Assembly: GCA_964548045.1 (NCBI GenBank)
Contig: CAZJQZ010000057.1
Location: 1-13,915, forward strand
Source: JBGLNL01 sp964548045
GTDB lineage: Bacteria > Chloroflexota > Dehalococcoidia > SZUA-161 > SpSt-899
Reading direction: 5' to 3'
Length of the DNA stretch: 13,915 bases
The position numbers and the translations under genes are program-made. Numbering within the stretch: the first letter of the stretch is position 1; every line of letters starts with the position of its first letter. The notes under the pieces are model-generated. The model did not search any database. It was not told the origin of the DNA and saw only the letters and a list, made by a program, of their open reading frames with translations. This document shows positions 5,701-12,463 of this stretch, one piece after another.

Positions 5701-6462
5701 ATGGCTGGATTAGTTGATGGAAAAGTAGCTCTGGTTACGGGAGCCGGCTCAGGCATCGGGCGAGCGGTTGCGATTGTCATGGCGCAGGAAGGCGCCACGA
5801 TTGTGGCTGCCGATATCATGTCCGAAGGTGGCGAAGCAACTGTCAGGCAAATTAGAGATGCCGGCGGCGATGCCATTTTTTTCAAAGCGGATGTTTCGCA
5901 GGAAGCTGATGCGCAGATGCTGGTAAACAAGAGTGTTGAGACATACGGCCAGCTGGATTGTGCGGTCAACAACGCCGGTATCGATGGCGATACCGGCCGC
6001 ACGGCCGATTGCACAAAAGATAACTGGGACCGCGTCATCGGCATCAATCTCACCGGTGTGTTCCTGGGCGTTAAATATCAGGTTTCCCAGATGCTCAAAC
6101 AGGGTGGGGGCGCTATTGTAAACATCGCATCTACTATGGGAGTAGTGGCCCATCAGAATGTTCCCGCTTATGTTGCCAGCAAGCACGGGGTATTAGGGCT
6201 GACTAAATCAACAGCGCTGGGTTATGTCAAGGAAAACATCCGGGTCAATGCTGTCTGTCCGGGCAATACTCGCACTGCCATTCTGGACCATGTGATGAAA
6301 GAAAGACCCGAGATATATGAAAGCCTTATGGCAGCCACTCCAATTGGTCGGCTGGCCGAACCGGAGGAGATCGCCAATGCAGTTGTCTGGCTTTGCTCTG
6401 ATAAGGCTTCGTTTGTGACTGGCCATGCGATGGTTGCGGACGGCTGCTACAGTATTCAATAG
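5701..6462 (+). CDS. Short-chain dehydrogenase/reductase (classical SDR, probably NAD-dependent)
   Basis: The 253-residue protein has the length of a classical SDR oxidoreductase. The ATG at 5701 follows GAGAGG about 10 bases upstream; a TTG 8 codons earlier is less likely. The Rossmann cofactor motif is TGAGSGIG (13-20). An aspartate at the end of strand beta-2 (D38) suggests NAD(H) over NADP(H). NNAG (90-93) stabilises the sheet. The catalytic tetrad is N116, S144, Y157 and K161 (YVASK). PGNTRT follows the active site, and the C-terminus VTGHAMVADGCY is typical of the FabG/glucose dehydrogenase-like group. The alcohol or ketone substrate cannot be told from sequence. Its neighbours are housekeeping genes unrelated in pathway, so context does not help. 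It is transcribed from its own promoter and ends 80 bases before rnc. Confidence 0.92.
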   Translation: MAGLVDGKVALVTGAGSGIGRAVAIVMAQEGATIVAADIMSEGGEATVRQIRDAGGDAIFFKADVSQEADAQMLVNKSVETYGQLDCAVNNAGIDGDTGRTADCTKDNWDRVIGINLTGVFLGVKYQVSQMLKQGGGAIVNIASTMGVVAHQNVPAYVASKHGVLGLTKSTALGYVKENIRVNAVCPGNTRTAILDHVMKERPEIYESLMAATPIGRLAEPEEIANAVVWLCSDKASFVTGHAMVADGCYSIQ

Positions 6463-6542
6463 GGATGGGGCCGGATCATCTCGAAACCTAGAATAGTTGC
6501 GATTACGATGATTTTGAATCACCTCTTGGCTGGATTTTAACT

Positions 6543-7241
6543 TTGAAAGAACTAGATTCCCTGCAGGAAATTCTGGGTTTTTCTTTTGAAGATATTTCGC
6601 ATCTTCAAAGAGCGCTGGTTCATCGATCTCATCTCAATGAGGCCTCCGGTTCCGCTCTGGAATCGAACGAGCGGCTGGAATTTCTGGGGGATGCTCTGCT
6701 GGGATTAGTAATCGCCGAAGAACTCTATCGGAGGTTTCCCGATTTTCAGGAAGGCGACCTGACCAGACTACGTTCCGCACTGGTTCGGACGGAAACTCTG
6801 GCAGGTGTTGCCCGCTCATTGCAACTCGGGGATTATCTTCAGCTGGGAAGGGGCGAGGAGGAGACCGGGGGAAGAAACAAACAGAGGAATCTCGCCTGCG
6901 TTCTGGAAGCGGTCATCGGCGCCGTTTTTATCGATCAGGGATTTGATATGAGCAAAGAGTTCATCCTGCGAATACTGGATAGTGAATTTGAAACGGCCAT
7001 CGAGGGAAATCTGGAAAGTGACCCTAAGTCAAAGCTGCAGGAGCTAATTCAAGCCCGGGATCAAATCACCCCGGCATACCGGACAATCGACTCCTTCGGC
7101 CCGGATCACGATAAGGTATTTACAGTTGAAGTGCTCGCCAATGACATCGTGCTGGGGCAAGGCGCAGGCACAAGCAAACAAAGGGCGGAGCAGGAAGCGG
7201 CCCGGGCCGCGCTGGAAAAACTGAAGGAAGAGGGAAACTGA
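6543..7241 (+). CDS. rnc: Ribonuclease III
   Basis: RNase III cleaves double-stranded RNA, including rRNA precursors. The 232-residue protein matches the usual ~226-230. The catalytic domain (1-150) carries the signature NERLEFLGDALLGLV (42-56), giving E43, E46 and D50 as counterparts of E. coli E38, E41 and D45. E122 in LEAVIGAVF matches E117, but the position of E. coli D114 is Cys119. A double-stranded RNA-binding domain covers about 160-230, with PKSKLQELIQ and the terminal GTSKQRAEQEAARAALEKL. The start is a TTG at 6543: the frame is closed upstream by a TAG at 6489 with no ATG or GTG between, and the ribosome site is weak (GGA). A TAGAAT at 6489-6494 may be a -10 element, though without a clear -35. 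ftsY follows on the same strand. Confidence 0.95.
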   Translation: MKELDSLQEILGFSFEDISHLQRALVHRSHLNEASGSALESNERLEFLGDALLGLVIAEELYRRFPDFQEGDLTRLRSALVRTETLAGVARSLQLGDYLQLGRGEEETGGRNKQRNLACVLEAVIGAVFIDQGFDMSKEFILRILDSEFETAIEGNLESDPKSKLQELIQARDQITPAYRTIDSFGPDHDKVFTVEVLANDIVLGQGAGTSKQRAEQEAARAALEKLKEEGN

Positions 7242-7253
7242 CAGCTGATAAAT

Positions 7254-7273
7254 TGGCACAAAGCATTGTGCCA
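7254..7273 (+). other. 8-bp hairpin in the rnc-ftsY spacer
   Basis: TGGCACAA (7254-7261) and TTGTGCCA (7266-7273) form a perfect stem with an AGCA tetraloop, 12 bases after the rnc stop. No T-run follows, so it is unlikely to be an intrinsic terminator. It could be an RNA processing or stability element. Confidence 0.45.
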
Positions 7274-7291
7274 CTACGCTATGGTAAAAAC

Positions 7292-7296
7292 AGGAG
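7292..7296 (+). promoter_or_regulatory. Ribosome binding site deciding the ftsY start
   Basis: AGGAG lies 7 bases before the TTG at 7304. The other candidate TTG (7253) falls within the upstream hairpin region and has no such site. Confidence 0.75.
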
Positions 7297-7303
7297 CGCA
7301 ACT

Positions 7304-8212
7304 TTGCTAAATATTTTCAAGAAAACTAAAGAAAGTTTGGAGCGCACACGTGACACTTGGACCGGGAAAATAACCGGAATATTTGATCGGGCCGAATTCG
7401 ATGACAGCCTCTGGGACGATCTGGAGGAGGTGCTCATAGCCGCTGATGTAGGGGTGGGCGCTTCACTGAAACTCGTCGAAAGAACGAAAGCAAGAGTGAA
7501 AAAAGAGAAAATTCTGGAAGCATCCGCAGCCCAACGAGTGCTGAGTGAAGAGATGGTGGCCATTTTGAAATCACCATCGGATGAGGCATTTGCTTTCAAG
7601 ACCGGGCAACCGGCAGTTTTGCTGATGGTTGGCGTCAACGGCACTGGCAAGACAACCTCAATTGCCAAACTGGCTCACAGCCTGAAGCAGGAAAACAAAC
7701 AGGTTATGCTGGCAGCCGGCGATACCTTTCGGGCAGCAGCTATTGATCAGCTTAAATACTGGGGGAATCGACTGGGAATCGAAGTAATCTCCAGCCAGCC
7801 CGATGGTGATCCCGGGGCAGTAGTATTCGATGCTCTGGAAGCAGCCAAAAAGCGGAAAGTTGATTTCCTGATTATCGATACCGCCGGACGAATTCAGACC
7901 AAGTCGAACCTGATGGAGGAACTTAAGAAAGTCAGGAGGGTGATAGAAAGGTCTGAAATTGAGCCGCAGGTATTGCTGGTTCTCGATGCCAACACCGGCC
8001 AGAACGGGCTGAGCCAAGCAAGGTATTTCACCGAGGCAGTCAATGTGGATGCCGCCATCCTAGCCAAGCTGGACAGCTCATCCAAAGGGGGAGTTGTTCT
8101 GGGGATCGTCGATGAATTGCAAATCCCGATAGCGTTCTTCGGCACGGGGCAGGAACCCGAAGACCTTTCCCCCTTCGATGCCGGGGATTTCGTGGCAGCA
8201 CTGCTTGGATAA
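7304..8212 (+). CDS. ftsY: Signal recognition particle receptor FtsY
   Basis: FtsY is the membrane-associated GTPase that receives the SRP (Ffh)-ribosome complex and delivers it to the Sec translocon. From the TTG at 7304 the protein has 302 residues and begins MLNIFKKTKESLERTR, a typical short amphipathic FtsY N-terminus. There is no long acidic A domain. The N domain (about 25-95) includes the DLEEVLIAADVG helix. The G domain has P-loop GVNGTGKTT (110-118), GDTFRAAAIDQL (139-150), DTAGR (192-196) and the nucleotide-base motif AKLD (254-257, usually TKLD), followed by SSSKGG and GTGQEPEDLSPFD. It lies 62 bases after rnc on the same strand and is probably cotranscribed with it. The T-to-A change in AKLD is mild. 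Confidence is high because the whole NG domain is present. Confidence 0.96.
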   Translation: MLNIFKKTKESLERTRDTWTGKITGIFDRAEFDDSLWDDLEEVLIAADVGVGASLKLVERTKARVKKEKILEASAAQRVLSEEMVAILKSPSDEAFAFKTGQPAVLLMVGVNGTGKTTSIAKLAHSLKQENKQVMLAAGDTFRAAAIDQLKYWGNRLGIEVISSQPDGDPGAVVFDALEAAKKRKVDFLIIDTAGRIQTKSNLMEELKKVRRVIERSEIEPQVLLVLDANTGQNGLSQARYFTEAVNVDAAILAKLDSSSKGGVVLGIVDELQIPIAFFGTGQEPEDLSPFDAGDFVAALLG

Positions 8213-8320
8213 TAGATTCAATGCAATAATCGCAGGATTCCCGATATTGGACAGCAGGAATACTGACAAGATTATGTCATTTTTAACATTTGGGATTTTT
8301 GATATTTAAGGAATTTCCTA

Positions 8321-11300
8321 ATGCCGTTCACTCATCTTCACGTTCACACCGAATACAGCTTGCTTGATGGCATGTGCCGCATTCCCCAGTTGATCCAGAA
8401 GGCCAAAGAGATGGGACTGGATAGCCTGGCTATCACCGATCACGGCTCTCTCTATGGCATTATTCAGTTTTACACCAAAGCCAGAGAGGCCGGCATTAAA
8501 CCCATCCTGGGGTGTGAACTGTATGTGGCCCCGAATGGACGCACCTCTCGCACACCGGCGGATAAGAAACCCTATCACCTGGTAGTTCTGGCGAAGAATG
8601 AGGTCGGCTATCACAACCTGCTCCGGTTGAGCAGCAAAGGATTTCTAGAGGGATTCTATTACAAGCCCAGGGTGGACAAAGAGTTGCTGGCTCAACACAG
8701 CGAAGGGCTTATCGCCCTTTCGGCCTGCCTTCAGGGTGAAGTGGCCAGACTGATCGTGGAACGGCGAAAGAAGGATGCTGAAGATGCGGCCAAATGGTAC
8801 AAAGAAGTCTTCGGGGATTTCTATCTCGAGATTCAGGATCACAACATACCGGAACAAACCACAGTCAACAAAGCGCTCATCGCCATGAGCAAAAAGCTGG
8901 ATATTCCCCTGGTAGCTACCAATGATACCCATTACATTGAACAAGAGGATGCGGCCGGGCATGATGTTCTTCTTTGCATCCAGACACAGGCCACTATCCA
9001 CGACAAAAAACGGATGAAGATGGCAGATGATTCCTTCTATTTACGCAGTCCTCAGAATATGGCTGATGCCTTTGCCGATTGCCCTGAGGCTATCGAAAAT
9101 ACGGGCCGCATTGCCGATATGTGCAATCTCACTCTGGAATTTGGCCGACTTCACCTGCCGGAAATCGAGATACCAGCAGGCAAAACCCCCGATGAATATC
9201 TGGCCGATCTCTGCTGGGAGGGGCTGACGAAACGTTATCCGGACGCCTCCGATGAGGTTAAGGAACGCCTGATTTACGAACTTGACGTTATCAGGCAAAC
9301 TGAATTTCCCAACTATTTTCTCATTGTCTGGGAACTTATTTTCTTCGTCAGGCAACAGAAGATACTTTTCGGTGTTCGGGGGAGCGCCGCTGCCAGCATA
9401 GTTCTCTATTGTCTTGGCATCACCGATATCGATCCTCTGGCTCACAACCTGGTTTTTGAGCGGTTCCTCAATGTGGAACGCAAGGAGATGCCGGATATCG
9501 ATCTCGATTTTCAGGATGATCGCCGGGAAGAGGCGATTCAATACATGGCACAAAAGTATGGGGCTGAGAGGGTGGCCCAGATTATTACCTTTGGAACTCT
9601 GGGGGCCAGAGCGGCGTTGCGTGATGTAGGGCGGGCTCTGGGTATGCCTTACGGGCAGGTCGATACGGTGGCCCGGCTGGCACCTGCGGTTGGCGGCAAC
9701 CTCACCTCTGCCATCAAAGAAAATCCTGAATTCAGCGCCGTGTACTATGGTGATCCGGAGACAACAAAACTCGTCGATATGGCCATCAAACTTGAAGGAA
9801 TAGCCCGTCATGCTTCCACCCATGCTGCCGGAGTGGTCATCTCCAAAGAGCCTCTTATGGACAACGTCGCTTTACAGCGGCCTACGGGCACCAACGAGCA
9901 AGCTCTTCCCACCACCCAGCTGGCTATGGATGAAGTGGGCAAGATCGGGTTGCTCAAGCTGGATTTCCTGGGTCTGGCCAACCTTAGCATTCTGGGCAAA
10001 GCCAGAGAGATTATTGCTGAAACCCAGGGGATTGAAATCGATCTCCAGCAAATACCACTCGATGACCCTGAAACATACGAACTCCTTTCCGCCGGGGAAA
10101 CCGCCGGGGTGTTCCAGTTGGAAGGTTCCGGCATGCGGCGTTATATCAAGGAACTCAAACCGACCAATTTCAGCGATATTGCTTCCATGGTGGCACTCTA
10201 CCGTCCGGGGCCTAAAGAACACATCCCTACATTCATCGGGTCAAAACACAAGAAGATTCCCGTTGAATTCCCCCATCCTGCTCTGGAACAGATTCTCGAA
10301 GAAACCTACGGCATAATCGTCTATCAGGATCAGGTTCTGAAGATAGTTCAAACCTTTGCCGGTTACACCCTCGGAGAAGCAGACATCGTGCGCAAGGCTA
10401 TGGGAAAGAAAAAGGCCGAGATCATGGAAAAAGAACGTGAAGGCTTCATTGCCGGGGCGATGGAAAAGAAGGGCTTTCCAAAAGGATTGGCCGAGGATGT
10501 GTTCAAGCTCATCGAACCCTTTGCCGGGTACGCCTTCAACAAAGCTCATGCTACCAGTTATGCGATGATCGCCTACCAGACCGCTTACCTAAAAGCACAC
10601 TACCCGGTGGAATTTATGACCGCCTGGCTTGCCACCTACATGGGCAATCAGGAAAAGGTCACCAGCGCCATAGCCGAATGTCGGCGTCTGGGGATTCAGA
10701 TTTTGCCCCCCAGCATAAATAACAGCCACAGGAGCTTCAGCATCGAAAAGAATGAGGATGGCGCGCTGGCGATCCGTTTCGGGCTGGCAGTCATCAAGAA
10801 CGTCGGGGAAAGTGCAGTTGAATCGATTATCGCAGCCCGGCAAAATGACGGCCCGTTCAAATCGATTGAAGATTTCTGCCGCCGATCCGATCTGCGCGGA
10901 CTCAACAAACGTGCGCTTGAATGCCTCATCAAAGTGGGCGCTCTGGATGCGATGGGAAGCCGGGGGGCATTCCTGGGAGGGGCGGATCGAATTCTGAAAC
11001 TCTCCGGTCAGGAACAACAAATCAAAGAGAGCGGGCAGGCAACCATGTTTGACCTCTGGGGAGAAACCGCCGCCGCACCTTTGCCGGTTCTTCAACTGCC
11101 GGATATCGAAATACCGGAAAGTGAAGCCGTAGGATGGGAAAAAGAGCTGCTGGGAGTTTATGTCTCCGCTCATCCTCTCGTATCGGCAACAAAAGACATT
11201 GGCAACAAAGTTACCGCTTTGTGCGGACAGATCAGCGATGAAATGGATGGGCTGGAAGTAACAATTATGGGGATGATAGATTCGCTGCGCCGGGGGACTA

Positions 11301-11791
11301 CCCGGAATAACAAGCCCTTTGTCAGTGCGGTGCTGGAAGACCTCAGCGGTAAAATTGATGTCACTGCCTGGTCAGAAGTGCTCAAAAGAACAGCGGAATT
11401 ATGGGAGGAAGGAAACACCCTCCTCCTGCTGGGCAAAATCAATTTGCGCGGGAACCGGGTACAACTCACCTGCAAGAATGTTATCCGTTATGAGACTGGC
11501 ATGCAGATCCCATGGACTGTCTCTGAGCCCTCCCCTCCCCTTCCTCCCCAAACGCGTCAAATCACCATCAGCATCTCTGAGACCGATGACAGTGAAGCCG
11601 ACTCATCCCGATTGCAACAGCTATTCGCAATACTGGGCGAATTCCCCGGCAAGGACGCGGTGCAGCTTATGATTGCCAATGAAAACGGGACGGTTACCCT
11701 GGCCCTGCCCGAACATCCGGTCAGCTACTGCCCAGAGCTGCAACAGCAACTCGCCGAACTGTTAAATGAAGACGGGTTGATGGTCCGATAA
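8321..11791 (+). CDS. dnaE: DNA polymerase III alpha subunit (replicative polymerase)
   Basis: The 1156-residue protein is full length for a DnaE (E. coli 1160). It synthesises DNA at the replication fork. AAGGA lies 8 bases before the ATG. The PHP domain (1-~210) starts with HLHVHTEYS (5-13) and keeps ITDHGS (38-43), GCELYV (64-69) and NDTHY (201-205); the metal-binding histidines and acids appear present, unlike in E. coli. Polymerase motifs are RGSAAAS (353-359) and PDIDLDF (391-397) with catalytic D394 and D396; the third acid is D547 in KLDFLGL. A QATMF motif at 906-910 is the likely sliding-clamp binding site. An OB fold covers about 980-1060 (VTIMGMIDSLRRG). The variable C-terminus would bind tau. 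It follows ftsY by 108 bases with no clear promoter or terminator in the gap. Confidence 0.97.
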   Translation: MPFTHLHVHTEYSLLDGMCRIPQLIQKAKEMGLDSLAITDHGSLYGIIQFYTKAREAGIKPILGCELYVAPNGRTSRTPADKKPYHLVVLAKNEVGYHNLLRLSSKGFLEGFYYKPRVDKELLAQHSEGLIALSACLQGEVARLIVERRKKDAEDAAKWYKEVFGDFYLEIQDHNIPEQTTVNKALIAMSKKLDIPLVATNDTHYIEQEDAAGHDVLLCIQTQATIHDKKRMKMADDSFYLRSPQNMADAFADCPEAIENTGRIADMCNLTLEFGRLHLPEIEIPAGKTPDEYLADLCWEGLTKRYPDASDEVKERLIYELDVIRQTEFPNYFLIVWELIFFVRQQKILFGVRGSAAASIVLYCLGITDIDPLAHNLVFERFLNVERKEMPDIDLDFQDDRREEAIQYMAQKYGAERVAQIITFGTLGARAALRDVGRALGMPYGQVDTVARLAPAVGGNLTSAIKENPEFSAVYYGDPETTKLVDMAIKLEGIARHASTHAAGVVISKEPLMDNVALQRPTGTNEQALPTTQLAMDEVGKIGLLKLDFLGLANLSILGKAREIIAETQGIEIDLQQIPLDDPETYELLSAGETAGVFQLEGSGMRRYIKELKPTNFSDIASMVALYRPGPKEHIPTFIGSKHKKIPVEFPHPALEQILEETYGIIVYQDQVLKIVQTFAGYTLGEADIVRKAMGKKKAEIMEKEREGFIAGAMEKKGFPKGLAEDVFKLIEPFAGYAFNKAHATSYAMIAYQTAYLKAHYPVEFMTAWLATYMGNQEKVTSAIAECRRLGIQILPPSINNSHRSFSIEKNEDGALAIRFGLAVIKNVGESAVESIIAARQNDGPFKSIEDFCRRSDLRGLNKRALECLIKVGALDAMGSRGAFLGGADRILKLSGQEQQIKESGQATMFDLWGETAAAPLPVLQLPDIEIPESEAVGWEKELLGVYVSAHPLVSATKDIGNKVTALCGQISDEMDGLEVTIMGMIDSLRRGTTRNNKPFVSAVLEDLSGKIDVTAWSEVLKRTAELWEEGNTLLLLGKINLRGNRVQLTCKNVIRYETGMQIPWTVSEPSPPLPPQTRQITISISETDDSEADSSRLQQLFAILGEFPGKDAVQLMIANENGTVTLALPEHPVSYCPELQQQLAELLNEDGLMVR

Positions 11792-11813
11792 GAAACAGCC
11801 CGATTGGCCCAAC

Positions 11814-11874
11814 GACAACCTTAAATATATATGCACGATTGATTTTTGGATTGGTCTTTCTTCCGAAGGTTGTC
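11814..11874. repeat. 9-bp inverted repeat downstream of dnaE
   Basis: GACAACCTT (11814-11822) is the exact reverse complement of AAGGTTGTC (11866-11874), with a 43-base T-rich interval. It begins 23 bases after the dnaE stop. There is no T-run directly after the stem, and a stem of this length and spacing can occur by chance, so a terminator role is only possible. Confidence 0.3.
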
Positions 11875-11909
11875 AAGATTCAACTTTGCCGAACACGGGC
11901 AATAACATG

Positions 11910-11940
11910 TTGACTGCAATGCGTACATCTGTGATAGAAT
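11910..11940 (+). promoter_or_regulatory. Promoter of the DUF2892 gene
   Basis: TTGACT (11910-11915) and TAGAAT (11935-11940) are separated by 19 bases, slightly long for a sigma-70-type promoter. The leader before the ATG at 12053 would be about 105 bases. Confidence 0.45.
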
Positions 11941-12052
11941 GCATGTAACGCCCAGCTGGCCCGATATATTCCTTTTGGGAGTATCAGGCAAATATGGATA
12001 CGACACCAGTCACCTGATAGCAAATCAAACATCGCCGGAAAAGGAGAATCAG

Positions 12053-12235
12053 ATGAACCGTAACATCGGAGAAAGAGATCAAATAATAAGGCTAACTCTT
12101 GGAATTGCTATTACTGTAGTCGGGGCTTCTTTTAAATCATGGTTTGGAGCAATCGGGATTATCCCAATTCTTACGGCCGCAATAGGTCGGTGCCCCATAT
12201 ACTTGCCTTTTGGCATATCGACCAGCAAGAAGTAA
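12053..12235 (+). CDS. DUF2892 family small membrane protein
   Basis: The gene encodes 60 residues from an ATG at 12053, with AAGGAG 6 bases upstream. An open frame back to 11939 lacks such a site and overlaps the promoter, so it was not used. The pattern NIGERDQIIRLTLGIA (4-19), a glycine-containing second helix with GIIPILTAAIGRCPIY (35-50) and a terminal GIST (54-57) is that of DUF2892 (YgaP-type transmembrane domain). Two membrane helices are predicted, at about 11-27 and 30-46. Members are often free-standing or fused to rhodanese domains; their function is not established. C47 is kept, while the second frequent Cys after GIST is Ser58 here. It stands alone between dnaE and the lipoprotein gene. 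Confidence 0.85.
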   Translation: MNRNIGERDQIIRLTLGIAITVVGASFKSWFGAIGIIPILTAAIGRCPIYLPFGISTSKK

Positions 12236-12396
12236 TTTTGCCTGCCACCGGTCAGAACTCCCTTTGCCAAGAGTTACTTTTTGATTACCTTTGGTAGCTA
12301 CACGATCTCCGACTTTAACGGTCAATCGCATTTGGTTCTGCTTCGAAGATCGTTCAAATTGAATTTTTCGCTACGATGGAAGTAACAAATACGATT
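12236..12396. other. Intergenic spacer, possible small-gene remnant on the minus strand
   Basis: A minus-strand frame starting at 12331 begins MRLTVKVGDRVATKGNQKV, which looks protein-like. It has no ribosome site and runs antisense into the DUF2892 gene, where it loses any protein-like character. It may be a decayed gene or a chance frame. Confidence 0.2.
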
Positions 12397-12426
12397 TTGC
12401 AATCAGATCGCACCCCGCTCTATAAT
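12397..12426 (+). promoter_or_regulatory. Promoter of the lipoprotein gene
   Basis: TTGCAA (12397-12402) and a perfect TATAAT (12421-12426) are separated by 18 bases. The leader before the ATG at 12464 is about 30 bases and includes the ribosome site AGGAG at 12451-12455. Confidence 0.65.
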
Positions 12427-12463
12427 TACAACCAAAACCCGTGATAACACAGGAGAGTGAAAT

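Noticed and set aside
8264..8285. TGACA/TGTCA stem followed by TTTTT between ftsY and dnaE, considered as an intrinsic terminator
   Set aside because: The stem has only 5 mixed pairs and would be very weak; not reported as a terminator.
12137..12331. Minus-strand frame starting MRLTVKVGDRVATKGNQKV
   Set aside because: The first 25 residues look protein-like, but there is no ribosome site and the remainder is antisense to the DUF2892 gene.
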